From contig JAJYUA010000003.1 of NCBI GenBank assembly GCA_021792755.1, positions 62,001-126,000 on the forward strand: a stretch of 64,000 nucleotides of DNA, written 5' to 3'. Below are positions 25,383 through 35,004 of the stretch, piece by piece (the stretch's first letter is position 1; every line of letters begins with the position of its first letter). The notes under the pieces were generated by a model that was given only the letters and a program-made list of their open reading frames with translations, was not told the origin of the DNA and made no database searches. Position numbers and translations under genes: made by a program. This DNA comes from Pseudomonadota bacterium. Lineage in GTDB: Bacteria > Pseudomonadota > Gammaproteobacteria > Steroidobacterales > Steroidobacteraceae.

Positions 25383-26628
25383 GCCGCAACGCCTGCGCGG
25401 GGGCGGTGCGCGCGGCACGCCAAGCCGGATAGACCGTAGCGAGCGCGCACAGCAGGAACGCCACGCCACAGACGCGCAGCACATCGGATCCCTGCACGTA
25501 AGCCGGCAGTTCGCTCATGTAGTACACCTGAGGATTGAGAAAGCGGGTGTGCAGCAGCCGCTCGAGCGCCGCCACGAGCGCCTCGAGGTGATCGGAGATG
25601 AGCACCCCGAGCCCCGCCCCGAGCACCGTGCCGGCGAGCCCGATCAGCATGCCCTGCACCGCGAACAGGGCGAGCACGTTGACCGGGCGGGCGCCGAAGG
25701 TGCGCAGGATCGCGATGTCGGATTGCTTCTCCTTCACGATCATGACCAGCGTGGCGACGATGTTGAACGCCGCCACCGCCACGATCATCGACAGAATCAC
25801 GAACATCATCGACTTGGTGCTCTCGATGGAGCGGAAGAAGTTGATGTGCTTGTCCGTCCAGTCGCTCACGTAATAGCCGGCGCCGCCGAGGGCATAGGCC
25901 ACCTTGCGCACCACTTGCGGGGCCTGCCAGGGATCATCGAGCCGCAGGCGCATGCCGGTGACCTCGTCGGGCCCGAGACCAAACAGCCTCGATGCGTCCG
26001 TCAGATCGATCAGCGCGAGCCCCCGGTCGTACTGGTACATGCCGGAGTGAAACAGTCCGACCACCTTGAATCTGCGCATCCGCGGCACGAGTCCCGCGGG
26101 AGTGGCGATGCCCTCCGGAGCGATCACCACGACCGATTGGCCCACCCGCACATCCAGCGCGCGCGCCAGATCGACGCCGAGGATCACGCCGTAGCGGCCC
26201 GGGCGCAGGTCGCGGAGGCTGCCCGCCTCGAGGTGGCGCGCCAGCGAGGTGACGCGGATCTCCTGCGCGGGCAGCACGCCGCGCACCGATGCGCCGGCGA
26301 TGCGCTGCCCGTGAGCGAGCATGGCGTGCTGCTCGATGTAAGGGGCCACCGCCAGCACGTGCCGCTGGCGCTCGATCCGCCCCTGCACGGCCTGCCAATC
26401 GGTGATGGTGCCCTGCAGCCCCATGATGGTCGCATCCGAGGTGACGCTGAGGATGCGGCTGCGCAGCTCGCGCCCGAAGCCGTTCATCACCGAGAGCACC
26501 ACGATCAACGTGGCCACCCCGAGCCCCAGGCCGCAGACCGACATCAGCGCCACGAAGGAGACGAAGCCGCGCCGGTGCGTCGAGCGCAGATAGCGCGTGC
26601 CGATCATCCATTCGTACGGGGTTTGCAT
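25375..26628 (-). CDS. Lipoprotein-releasing transporter permease, LolC/LolE family (second copy)
   Basis: 417-residue inner-membrane subunit of the Lol exporter. One N-terminal helix (SVCGLGLGVATLIVVLSVMNGF), a large periplasmic domain, and three C-terminal helices ending in the coupling sequence TVYPAWRAARTAPAQALRHE. SVMNGFGRELRSRIL is the family signature. It follows its paralogue by 7 bp and precedes lolD. The two paralogues should form the LolC-LolE heterodimer; I cannot assign which is which from sequence reading alone. Confidence 0.92.
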   Translation of the reverse strand: MQTPYEWMIGTRYLRSTHRRGFVSFVALMSVCGLGLGVATLIVVLSVMNGFGRELRSRILSVTSDATIMGLQGTITDWQAVQGRIERQRHVLAVAPYIEQHAMLAHGQRIAGASVRGVLPAQEIRVTSLARHLEAGSLRDLRPGRYGVILGVDLARALDVRVGQSVVVIAPEGIATPAGLVPRMRRFKVVGLFHSGMYQYDRGLALIDLTDASRLFGLGPDEVTGMRLRLDDPWQAPQVVRKVAYALGGAGYYVSDWTDKHINFFRSIESTKSMMFVILSMIVAVAAFNIVATLVMIVKEKQSDIAILRTFGARPVNVLALFAVQGMLIGLAGTVLGAGLGVLISDHLEALVAALERLLHTRFLNPQVYYMSELPAYVQGSDVLRVCGVAFLLCALATVYPAWRAARTAPAQALRHE

Positions 26629-26635
26629 CGAATGC

Positions 26636-27901
26636 CTACTCGTAGCGCAGCGCTTCGGCCGGAGAGGTGCGGGCGGCGCGCACCGCCGGATACACGGTGG
26701 CCGCCGCGGTCAGCAGCAGCGCCGCAGCGCCGATCGTCACGACGTTGCTCCATTTCACCACCGAAGGGATGGCGGTGATGTAGTAGACGTGGGCGTTGAA
26801 GATCTGAAAGCCGAAGGTGCTCTGCAGGAACGCCGCCACCGGATCGACGTGCCAGGCGAGCGTCAGACCGAGCGCCACGCCGAGGGCCACCCCCAGCCAG
26901 CCGATCGTGAGTCCCTGGGTGAGAAAGATGCCGAGCACCCGGCGCGGGGACGCGCCGAAGGTGCGCAGAATGGCGATGTCGGTGCGCTTGTCGTTCACCA
27001 CCATTACCAGCATGGCGACGATGTTGAAGGCGGCCACCGCCACGATCAGCAGCAGGATCATGGACATCATGGTCTTCTCGATGCGGATGGCGCGAAAGTA
27101 GGCCGCGTTGTCCTGCGTCCAGTCGATCACCCGAAAGCGCTTCGGCAGACGGGCGCGCAGCCGGGCCGAGATCCGCGGCGCATCGAGCGGGTTGCGATAG
27201 CGCACGTGCAATCCCTGATCGAGGCCGCCGGGGGGCAGCAGGGCGCGCACATCGTGGATGTTGGCGAACACCAGCGTCGCATCGCTATCGGCGAGCCCGA
27301 CCGAGAACACGCCGGCGACCCTGAATCGACGCAGTTGCGGCACCGGCAGCCCGCCGGCGGTCACGGCGGGAATGAGCAGCGTCATCCTGCTTCCGGGCTC
27401 GAGGCCGAGCTCCTCGGCGATCACCTCACCGATGATCACGCGGTCGCTCCCGGGGGCGAGGTCCGAGAGCCTGCCCGCCTTGAGGGCGCCGGCCAGGCCG
27501 CTCACGGAAGGCTCGAGCTTCGGATCGATGCCGCGCAGCAGCACCGGCAACATCTGCGGGGTGCGCACCGCGAGCGCCTGCAGCTGCGCGTAGGGGGCGA
27601 CGCCGGTCACGCCTGCGGTTGCGCGGATCGCCTTCTCGGCCGCGCGCCATTGCGCCGGGCTCGCCGAGCCGGAGCGCTGCCCGGGGTCGCGCGTGACGAC
27701 GCGGGCATCGGCGTCGAGGGCCAGGAGCCGTGATCTCAAGTCGCTCTCAAAGCCGTTCATCACCGAAAGGATGACGATCAGGGCCGCGACCCCGACGCAC
27801 ACCCCGGCAAGGGAGGTCCAGGTGATGAATGAGACGAAGAACTTGTGAGAGCGGGCGCGCACGTAGCGCCAGCCCACGAACAGCGACAACGGATGAAACA
27901 T
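26636..27901 (-). CDS. Lipoprotein-releasing transporter permease, LolC/LolE family (first copy)
   Basis: 421-residue paralogue of the next gene, with the same layout: N-terminal helix (AGVCVGVAALIVILSVMNGF), periplasmic domain, three C-terminal helices and the ending TVYPAVRAARTSPAEALRYE. MFHPLSLFVGWRYVRAR is the family-type N-terminus; the start is set at 27901, with an ATG three codons upstream as alternative. Neither start has a clear ribosome-binding site. First gene of the lol operon. Confidence 0.92.
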   Translation of the reverse strand: MFHPLSLFVGWRYVRARSHKFFVSFITWTSLAGVCVGVAALIVILSVMNGFESDLRSRLLALDADARVVTRDPGQRSGSASPAQWRAAEKAIRATAGVTGVAPYAQLQALAVRTPQMLPVLLRGIDPKLEPSVSGLAGALKAGRLSDLAPGSDRVIIGEVIAEELGLEPGSRMTLLIPAVTAGGLPVPQLRRFRVAGVFSVGLADSDATLVFANIHDVRALLPPGGLDQGLHVRYRNPLDAPRISARLRARLPKRFRVIDWTQDNAAYFRAIRIEKTMMSMILLLIVAVAAFNIVAMLVMVVNDKRTDIAILRTFGASPRRVLGIFLTQGLTIGWLGVALGVALGLTLAWHVDPVAAFLQSTFGFQIFNAHVYYITAIPSVVKWSNVVTIGAAALLLTAAATVYPAVRAARTSPAEALRYE

Positions 27902-28033
27902 TGCGGGCATTTAACCATAGTCCGCCCGCGCCCCGCTCCTTGAGACGCGTCACAGAATCCCGGCCCGGCCGCGCGCGGCGGCTTGGAGGGGCCGGCGCCG
28001 GGTGTATAGTCCCGAGCCCGAGGAGGTGCGCTG

Positions 28034-28318
28034 ATGCGTGCTCGAACACTCCTGGCACTGGTGGTCGGTTGCGCGGTGACCGCGGCGTCGGCCGAGACGA
28101 TCGTCGTGAACGGACGGTTGATGATTGCACCGTCCTCCGTCCCGCGCCCGCAGTGGGGCCAGACCATGCGCCAGGTCGAGGCGCGCTTCGGGCACCCTGA
28201 AAAACGCTACCCCGCCGTCGGCGAGCATCCGCCGATCACGCGCTGGAACTACCCCGGCTACTCGGTCTACTTCGAGTACAACCGCGTCATCGACGCGGTG
28301 GTGCACGGCTCGCGCTAG
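28034..28318 (+). CDS. Small periplasmic conserved protein
   Basis: 94 residues with a signal peptide (hydrophobic stretch LLALVVGCAVTAASA, cleavage about residue 20). The mature part PRPQWGQTMRQVEARFGHPEKRYPAVGEHPPITRWNYPGYSVYFEYNRVIDAVV resembles short periplasmic proteins of Pseudomonas and Xanthomonas whose fold may be related to SmpA/OmlA (BamE)-type domains; this is a resemblance only. ATG preceded by AGGAGG at 7 nt. A hairpin follows 12 bp after the stop. Function unknown. Confidence 0.75.
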   Translation: MRARTLLALVVGCAVTAASAETIVVNGRLMIAPSSVPRPQWGQTMRQVEARFGHPEKRYPAVGEHPPITRWNYPGYSVYFEYNRVIDAVVHGSR

Positions 28319-28330
28319 AGGACGCTGCGC

Positions 28331-28351
28331 AGCCGGGCACCCTGCCCGGCT
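28331..28351. repeat. GC hairpin after the small periplasmic gene
   Basis: AGCCGGGCA and TGCCCGGCT form a perfect 9-bp stem around CCC. No T-tract. The 17-nt core differs by one loop base from the hairpin downstream of rne. Confidence 0.7.
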
Positions 28352-28511
28352 CCCCGCGGCGGCAGGTTCCTTCGCGCCGGGCGCCACAGCCGCCCCCGGG
28401 ACCGTGATCCGCGTCCCGTTCCCTCAAGTTCCCGCCCGCCGCGGCCGTCAAACTAGAGCACGCGTGGACGTGCTTCATTGTCGCGATATGCCGACATGCG
28501 CCGGCGGGATT

Positions 28512-29363
28512 ATGGTACCCTCGCTCGTGAAAGAAGAACTCCAGGAAGCCCCCTTGGTCATCGATGCGTCGCTCAACATCGAGGAGCTGGTCGAAGCCGG
28601 TGCCGTGAGACACCAGCTGGCCCAGGCACACCTCAAGGCCGAGGTTCGCCGCCGCGAGGAAGTGCTGCGCCGCGCCGTGCTGCGCTACGTCTCTCCCTCT
28701 TTGGCGGAGAAGATCCTCGAGGACGTGCAGCTGCGCGAGACGTTGCTGTCCGCCGACGACCTGCGCGCGCATGCGGTCGTGCTGTTTGCGGACCTGCGCG
28801 GCTTTACGGGCCTGTCCGAGCGCCTGGAGCCTCGCCAGGTGGTGCCGCTGCTCAACGAGTACTTCTCGCTGCTCACCGAGATCACGCTGCGCCACGATGG
28901 CACGGTCTTTCACATGGCCGGCGACTGCCTGATGCTCGGGTTCGGGGTGCCGCTCGAGCAGCCCGACAGCGCCCGCCGGGCGGTGCGCGCGGCGCAGGAG
29001 ATGCTGCACAACTTCGCGGCGCTCGCAGGCTCGTGGCGGCAGCGCTATGGGGTCGAGGCGGGGCTCGGGATCGGCATCAACGAAGGGGATGTCGTCGCCG
29101 GCAATATCGGCTCGAGCTCCTACATGAGCTACACGCTCATCGGCGATACGGTCAACGTGGCCGCGCGGCTCTGCCAGCGGGCCCGCGCCGGGGAGATGCT
29201 CTTCTCCCGCGCGCTCAAGCTATCCCTCGATGAGCTCGGCTTCGATGTCGGCGCGACGGCCCTGCCGCCGATGCAGCTGCGCGGCCGCTCCGGCGCAATC
29301 GATATATACTGCGTGCCGGCCGCTCCGCGTCTTCAGATCACGGAAGTTCCAGTCGCCGTTTGA
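28512..29363 (+). CDS. Class III adenylate/guanylate cyclase-domain protein
   Basis: 283 residues. A helical N-terminal region with coiled-coil character (LVEAGAVRHQLAQAHLKAEVRRREEVLRRA) leads through RYVSPSLAEKIL into a class III cyclase domain. Metal aspartates are in VLFADLRGFTGL and MAGDCLMLGFG; IGDTVNVAARL supplies the transition-state Asn and Arg. The usual base-specifying Lys four residues before the second metal Asp is His here, and the partner position is Thr, so substrate and activity are uncertain. No sensory or membrane domain. The ATG at 28512 is chosen; 28488 is an alternative. The stop overlaps the mfd start as TTGA. Confidence 0.85.
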   Translation: MVPSLVKEELQEAPLVIDASLNIEELVEAGAVRHQLAQAHLKAEVRRREEVLRRAVLRYVSPSLAEKILEDVQLRETLLSADDLRAHAVVLFADLRGFTGLSERLEPRQVVPLLNEYFSLLTEITLRHDGTVFHMAGDCLMLGFGVPLEQPDSARRAVRAAQEMLHNFAALAGSWRQRYGVEAGLGIGINEGDVVAGNIGSSSYMSYTLIGDTVNVAARLCQRARAGEMLFSRALKLSLDELGFDVGATALPPMQLRGRSGAIDIYCVPAAPRLQITEVPVAV

Positions 29364-32300
29364 ACATTCTCGACCCGCCCGTCCCGGGCGCCGCCCGGCG
29401 GCACCTGCGCTGGCATCACTTGCACGGCAGTGCCACCGCGCTCGCGCTTGCCGAAGCCATCCGCTCCGACCAGAAACTGTACGTCGTAGTGGTCGATGCG
29501 GCCCGCGAGCTCGCGAGGCTGACGGCTGAGATCACGTTCTTCGCCGGTGAGCGTCTCGCGCCGCTCACCTTCCCCGACTGGGAAGTGCTGCCCTACGACC
29601 TGTTCTCGCCCCACCCGGACATCATCTCCCGGCGCCTGCGCACTCTTTACGAGCTGCCGCAGCGCAAGCACGGCTGCCTGATCGTCGCGGCCGACACGCT
29701 CTTGCAGCGCCTGCCACCCAAGCAGTACGTGCAGGCCCGGGCGTTCGAGCTCGCGCGCGGCCAGACTCTTGCGCTCGAGCCGCTTCGCCAGCGTCTGACC
29801 GAGGCGGGCTACGCGAGCGTGAGCCAGGTGAGAAGCCCGGGGGAGTTCGCGGTGCGCGGCTCGCTGTTCGATGTGTTTCCCATGGGCACGGAGCAGCCGC
29901 TGCGCATCGACCTGTTCGATGAGCAGATCGAGGCCATCCGCAGCTTCGATCCGGAGTCGCAGCGCTCGCTCGCGACGATCGAGCGTGTGCAACTGCTGCC
30001 GGCGCGCGAGCTGCCTCTCGATCCGCAAGCCGTGCGCGAGTTCCGGCGCCGCTTCCGCACCCGATTCGAGGGCGAGCCGATGCGCTCGGCCGTGTATCGA
30101 GGGGTGAGCGAGGGGATGGCACCGGCGGGCGTGGAGTTCTACCTGCCGCTTTTTTTCGAGCAGACGGCCACCCTGCTCGATTATCTGCCGGCGAACGCGG
30201 TGATCGTGCGCGATGCGGCGCTGCCCGAGGCGCTCGGTGGGGCCTGGGGCGACATCGAGACGCGCTATGAGGAGCGTCGGCACGACATCGAGCGGCCGGT
30301 GCTCGCTCCGGCGGAGCTGTTCATCGACCCGGCGGCCCTCGCCGCGCAGCTGATGCGCTTCGCCTCCATCACGCTCGACCGCCAGCCCGCGGCCGCGCCT
30401 GCCGAGGCGGATGCGGTGCGCATCTTCCCGGCGCTCGTGCCAGAGGAGTTGCGCGCGCAGATGCACGCCGAGCGGCCGCTCGAGGCGCTCGAGCGGTTCC
30501 TCGGCGCCTTCGGCGGCCGGGCGCTGATCGCCGCCGACTCCCCCGGCCGGCGCGAGGTGCTGCAGGAGCTGCTGCGCACCCACGGCCTGCCCGTACGGCT
30601 GGTGCGCGGCTGGGATGAGTTCCTCGCGGACTCTTCCGCCCTCACCCTGTGCGTGGCCGGCGACTTGACGGGCCTGTGGCTCAGCGAGCCGCCGCTCGCG
30701 CTGATCGCCGAGGCGCAGCTGTTCGGTGCGCGCGCCCGCCAGGAGCGCCGCCGCAAGCGCGCCGCGGCCGACCCGGAAGCCATTCTGCGCGACCTGCAGG
30801 ACCTCAGCCCCGGCGCCCCGGTGGTGCACGAGGGATACGGTGTGGGCCGTTACGTCGGCCTGCAGCCGATGGAGGTGGCCGGTCAGGCCGGGGAGTTCCT
30901 GGTGCTCGAGTATCAGGGCGGCGACCGGGTGTACGTGCCGGTGCACGCCCTGCATCTGGTGACCCGCTACACCGGCTCGGCGCCCGAGAGCGCGCCCCTG
31001 CACAAGCTCGGCACCGACCAGTGGGCCAAGGCGCGCAAGCGCGCCGCCGAGCAGATCCGGGACGTGGCCGCGGAGCTGCTCGACCTCTACGCGCGCCGCA
31101 AGGCTCACCCGGGCCTGAGGCTCACGCTCGAGGAGGCCGACTACCGCGCCTTCGCCGAAGCGTTCCCTTTCGAGGAAACCGACGACCAGCGCGAAGCGAT
31201 CCGGCAGGTGCTCGCGGACCTTGGCAGCGCCAGGCCCATGGACCGGATCGTGTGCGGCGATGTCGGGTTCGGCAAGACGGAAGTCGCCATGCGCGCGGCG
31301 TTTGCCGCGGTGCAATCGGGCAAGCAGGTCGCGGTGCTCGCGCCGACGACGCTGCTCGCGCAGCAGCACCTCACCAACTTCCGCGACCGCTTCGCCGACT
31401 GGCCGGTGCGCATCGAGGGACTTTCCCGCTTCGGCAACGCCAAGGAAACCCGCGCGACGCTCGAGGGGCTCGAGCGCGGCACGGTCGACATCGTGATCGC
31501 CACGCATCGGCTGTTGCACGCACACGCGCAATTCAAGGACCTCGGGCTGCTGATCGTCGACGAGGAGCAGCGCTTCGGGGTCCGCGACAAGGAGCGGCTG
31601 CAGGCGCTGCGCGCCAACGTCCACGTGCTGACGCTCACCGCGACGCCCATCCCCCGCACGCTCAACATGGCGCTCGGCGGGCTGCGCGATCTGTCGCTCA
31701 TCACCACACCGCCGGCCGAGCGGCTCGCCATCAAGACCTTCGTCATCGAGTGGCACGGGCCGACGCTGCGCGAGGCGGTGCTGCGCGAGCTGCGCCGCGG
31801 CGGGCAGATTTATTTCGTGCACAACGAGATCCGCACCATCGAGAAAATCGCCGCCGACGTGCAGGCCCTGGTCCCGGAGGCGAGCCTGCGCATCGGTCAC
31901 GGCCAGATGCGCGAGCGCGATCTGGAGCAGCTGATGGTGGACTTCTACCACCGGCGCTTCGATCTGCTGCTGTGCACCATCATCATCGAAAGCGGCATCG
32001 ACGTGCCGACGGCCAACACCATCATCATCAACCGCGCCGATCACATGGGGCTCGCGCAGCTGCACCAGCTGCGCGGGCGTGTCGGACGCTCGCACCACAG
32101 GGCCTACGCCTACCTGATCGCCCCGCCGCGGCGCGCGCTGAGCGGCGATGCGGCCAAGCGGCTCGAGGCCATCGAGTCGATGGAGGAGCTCGGCGCGGGT
32201 TTTGCGCTCGCCACCCACGACCTCGAGATCCGCGGCGCCGGGGAGCTGCTCGGCGAGCACCAGAGCGGCCAGATGTCCGAGATCGGCCTCGCGATGTACC

Positions 32301-32827
32301 TCGATCTGCTCGAGGAGGCGGTGGCGGCGTTGAAGGCCGGTCGCGAGCCCGACCTGATGAGGCCGCTGGCGGCGGCGACGGAGGTGGAGCTGCGCCTGCC
32401 GGCGTTCCTGCCGGAGAGCTTCATCGGCGACGTGCACGTGCGCCTCGGGCTTTACAAGCGCATCGCGGCGGCCGCGGGCCCCGAGGCGCTCGATGAGCTC
32501 GCGGCGGAGATCCACGACCGCTTCGGCCCCCCGCCCGAGGCCGCGCAGCGCCTGATCCGCCTCGCACGGCTGAAGCTCACCGCCCGCGCGCTCGGCATCC
32601 GCCGCCTCGACCTCGGGCCCGCCGGCGGCGCCGTGACCTTCGAGCAGCGCACCGCCATCGAGCCCGCCGTGCTGGTGAAGCTGATGCAGCAGGCGCCGCG
32701 GGAGTACCGGCTGGAGGGGCCGCTGAAGCTGCGCATCGCGCGCGCGCTGCCGGATGAGGAGGCGCGCTTCGAGTTCGCGACCACGCTCATGAAACGCCTG
32801 GGCGGCCGCCCGGCAAGACCGGACTGA
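29360..32827 (+). CDS. mfd: Transcription-repair coupling factor
   Basis: SF2 translocase that removes RNA polymerase stalled at lesions and recruits UvrA. 1155 residues, full length. UvrB-like N-terminal modules (DWEVLPYDLFSPHPDIISRR), the RNA-polymerase-interacting domain beginning GAPVVHEGYGVGRYVGL, Walker A GDVGFGKTEVAMRAAF (about 633), the DEEQ box in IVDEEQRFGV (about 733), and motif VI LHQLRGRVGRSHH. The start is a TTG at 29360 overlapping the stop of the cyclase gene, so the two genes are probably translationally coupled. Confidence 0.96.
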   Translation: MNILDPPVPGAARRHLRWHHLHGSATALALAEAIRSDQKLYVVVVDAARELARLTAEITFFAGERLAPLTFPDWEVLPYDLFSPHPDIISRRLRTLYELPQRKHGCLIVAADTLLQRLPPKQYVQARAFELARGQTLALEPLRQRLTEAGYASVSQVRSPGEFAVRGSLFDVFPMGTEQPLRIDLFDEQIEAIRSFDPESQRSLATIERVQLLPARELPLDPQAVREFRRRFRTRFEGEPMRSAVYRGVSEGMAPAGVEFYLPLFFEQTATLLDYLPANAVIVRDAALPEALGGAWGDIETRYEERRHDIERPVLAPAELFIDPAALAAQLMRFASITLDRQPAAAPAEADAVRIFPALVPEELRAQMHAERPLEALERFLGAFGGRALIAADSPGRREVLQELLRTHGLPVRLVRGWDEFLADSSALTLCVAGDLTGLWLSEPPLALIAEAQLFGARARQERRRKRAAADPEAILRDLQDLSPGAPVVHEGYGVGRYVGLQPMEVAGQAGEFLVLEYQGGDRVYVPVHALHLVTRYTGSAPESAPLHKLGTDQWAKARKRAAEQIRDVAAELLDLYARRKAHPGLRLTLEEADYRAFAEAFPFEETDDQREAIRQVLADLGSARPMDRIVCGDVGFGKTEVAMRAAFAAVQSGKQVAVLAPTTLLAQQHLTNFRDRFADWPVRIEGLSRFGNAKETRATLEGLERGTVDIVIATHRLLHAHAQFKDLGLLIVDEEQRFGVRDKERLQALRANVHVLTLTATPIPRTLNMALGGLRDLSLITTPPAERLAIKTFVIEWHGPTLREAVLRELRRGGQIYFVHNEIRTIEKIAADVQALVPEASLRIGHGQMRERDLEQLMVDFYHRRFDLLLCTIIIESGIDVPTANTIIINRADHMGLAQLHQLRGRVGRSHHRAYAYLIAPPRRALSGDAAKRLEAIESMEELGAGFALATHDLEIRGAGELLGEHQSGQMSEIGLAMYLDLLEEAVAALKAGREPDLMRPLAAATEVELRLPAFLPESFIGDVHVRLGLYKRIAAAAGPEALDELAAEIHDRFGPPPEAAQRLIRLARLKLTARALGIRRLDLGPAGGAVTFEQRTAIEPAVLVKLMQQAPREYRLEGPLKLRIARALPDEEARFEFATTLMKRLGGRPARPD

Positions 32828-32850
32828 ACCCCTTCGGGTAGACTGCGCGG

Positions 32851-33603
32851 ATGAAATACCGCGCTCTTTCATGCCTCACTGCACTGCTTGCACTCGCCGT
32901 GACCGCAGGGCAGGCCGCTTCCGCCCCGCTCCCCGCACCTGCCACACAACAAGGTCGGGCTGCGACGCGACCCGCGCCGCCCGCCCAGGCGAGCCCTCAG
33001 GCACCGCCCGCGGCCGCCGCCGGCTCTGCCGCCGCCGATTCGGTCGGCGACCCGAGCGCTCACCGCAGAGCGTATTACATCGAGATCGTCATTTTCCGCG
33101 CGCTGGTGGCGCTCGGGAGCCCGGAGGACTGGGCCGCGGAGACCGGCATGGCGCCCACCGTGACGGGCGGGGAGGCGGCGAGCGGCTCGAACCTCGGACA
33201 GCTGCTTGACCTGCTGCCCCCCTCGCAGTACCGGCTGAGGTCCCTCGCCGCCATCCTGCGCGGCAGCCGCGACTATCGCGTCGTGGCGCATGCCGCCTGG
33301 GAGCAGACCGCGAGCGACTGGGGCACCAATGCCGGCTTCACGCTGCAGCAGCTCGGCATCGACGTCCCTGGCCTCACGGGCGAGGTGTATTTCGAGCGCG
33401 GCGCCTTCCTGCACCTCGGCATGACACTCGATTACGCCATGGCGCGCCCGCCCGCCGGCCTCGGCGCCGCGCCCGGCACCACCTTCGTGCTGAGCGAGAT
33501 GCGCCGTGTGCGCTTCTACCAGCGCAACTACTACGACAACCCCGCCTTCGGCGTCATCGCCCTCGTTCTGCCGGCACCGCGTGCGCACCCGCCGGGGCGG
33601 TAG
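32851..33603 (+). CDS. CsiV-family protein
   Basis: 250 residues with a signal peptide (residues 1-24), an Ala/Pro/Gln-rich linker to about 65, and then the domain beginning YYIEIVIFRAL and ending in MRRVRFYQRNYYDNPAFGVIALV, which matches CsiV-type periplasmic proteins. CsiV of Shewanella or Vibrio takes part in cell-shape or peptidoglycan functions; the role here is inferred from family. Adjacent to mfd, the place I recall for this family in Pseudomonas. Separated from mfd by 23 bp. Confidence 0.8.
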   Translation: MKYRALSCLTALLALAVTAGQAASAPLPAPATQQGRAATRPAPPAQASPQAPPAAAAGSAAADSVGDPSAHRRAYYIEIVIFRALVALGSPEDWAAETGMAPTVTGGEAASGSNLGQLLDLLPPSQYRLRSLAAILRGSRDYRVVAHAAWEQTASDWGTNAGFTLQQLGIDVPGLTGEVYFERGAFLHLGMTLDYAMARPPAGLGAAPGTTFVLSEMRRVRFYQRNYYDNPAFGVIALVLPAPRAHPPGR

Positions 33604-33693
33604 AAGGGCGCGGGCGCGCCCGCGGCGATTTCTGCGCACAACCCAAGCCCCTCAGGACGAGCCGCTCGAGGCCGCCGGCGCCATCGGTTCAGC

Positions 33694-35001
33694 CTACAAC
33701 TCCCGCAATCCCTCCGTCACCTGCATGCGCGCGGCGCGCAGCGCCGGGAACAGGCCGCCGAGGAAGCCGATCACCAGCGCCCAGCGCAGCCCGCTGCCGA
33801 GCAGCTGCGCAGTCACGCGGAACTGGAAGACCACTTCGCTGAAGTTCGCCCCCATCGTGGAGGCGGTGTAGTTGTTGAACAGCAGCCAGGCCGCCCCCGC
33901 CCCCGCCACCCCGCCGGCGAGCGCGAGCAGCATGGTCTCGACCATCACCGAAGCCACCACGGGGCCGCCGCGGAAGCCGAGCGCGCGCAGCGTCGCGATC
34001 TCTCGCGTGCGCGCCGACACGGCCGCGTACATGCTGTTCAGGGCGCCCGCCGCCGCGCCGACGCCCATGATGCCGGCGACGATCGAGCCGAGGATGCGAA
34101 TGAGCTTGGTGAGACCCTTCGCCTGACCCGCGTAATACGCCCGAGTGGTGTGCGCCTCCACCTTCAGCCGCGGATCGGAGGCGAGCGCCGCCTTGAAGGC
34201 GTCGAACTGCTTCGGACTCCCGAGCCGCACCGTGACCGAGCTGACATCGCTGCCGCGGTGGAAAGTCGTGCCGACCACGTTGGTGTCGGCCCAGAGCTCC
34301 GAGTCGTGCGCGTCGCCCGAATCGAACTCCCCGACCACCTTCCAAGGCTGGCCGCCGAGATCGAGCCTCGAGCCGATCGAGGTGTGCGCGAACTCCCCCG
34401 CCGCGTTCTTGCCGACGATGAGCTCCCTCAGGCCCGTGCGGAAGCGCCGGCCGGCGATGATCTTTACGTTGCGCCGCAGCGCCCAGACTTGCGGCCCCAC
34501 GCCGCGAAGCGCGGCATTGGCCGCAAGACCGCTGCCCTTCCTGGCCAGCGATACCGCAATGAGCAGCTCCGGCGAGGCGATGGGCTGTCCGCGGGCGTCG
34601 CGCATCACCTGCGGCTCATCGCTGATCTGCGTCACGGAGCTCTGATCGAGCACCGAGTTGACCTCGGTAAGCGAGCCGGACCTGAGCACGATCGCCGTAT
34701 CATCGCTCCCGGTCGCGTGCAGAGTCGATTCGAACCCTTTGGCCATGGCAAGGAGCGCCACCAGCACGCCCACCACGCCCGCGATGCCGACCACGACCAC
34801 CGAGGCCCCGCCGAGGCGCTGCGGCAGGCTGACCATCCCCGCGGCGATGATCGCGCCCGTGCGCCGGCCCGCGCGTGTGGCGGCGAGCCATGCTGCGAAA
34901 GCGGCCACGGCCGCGCCGATCAGCCACCACGGCAGCCACCCCAGGGCGACGCAGATCGCCGCGGCGCACAACATCGTCAGTACGAGCGATGCCTTGCGCA
35001 T
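33694..35001 (-). CDS. MacB/FtsX-type ABC exporter permease with extra N-terminal helices
   Basis: 435-residue permease. Two hydrophobic segments at the N-terminus (residues about 5-40) precede the usual first helix (ASVVVVGIAGVVGVLVALLAM), so I count six helices instead of four. A periplasmic MacB-like domain of about 190 residues is followed by three helices, with SARTREIATLRALGF as the coupling motif. Last gene of an adaptor-ATPase-permease-permease operon, 3 bp after the other permease. Substrate unknown. Confidence 0.82.
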   Translation of the reverse strand: MRKASLVLTMLCAAAICVALGWLPWWLIGAAVAAFAAWLAATRAGRRTGAIIAAGMVSLPQRLGGASVVVVGIAGVVGVLVALLAMAKGFESTLHATGSDDTAIVLRSGSLTEVNSVLDQSSVTQISDEPQVMRDARGQPIASPELLIAVSLARKGSGLAANAALRGVGPQVWALRRNVKIIAGRRFRTGLRELIVGKNAAGEFAHTSIGSRLDLGGQPWKVVGEFDSGDAHDSELWADTNVVGTTFHRGSDVSSVTVRLGSPKQFDAFKAALASDPRLKVEAHTTRAYYAGQAKGLTKLIRILGSIVAGIMGVGAAAGALNSMYAAVSARTREIATLRALGFRGGPVVASVMVETMLLALAGGVAGAGAAWLLFNNYTASTMGANFSEVVFQFRVTAQLLGSGLRWALVIGFLGGLFPALRAARMQVTEGLREL

Positions 35002-35004
35002 ACC

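Noticed and set aside
29333-32872. A 1179-codon open frame antisense to mfd
   Set aside because: It mirrors the mfd codon positions and its composition (Arg, Gln, Ala, His-rich) is the typical antisense shadow of a GC-rich gene; no recognisable domain.
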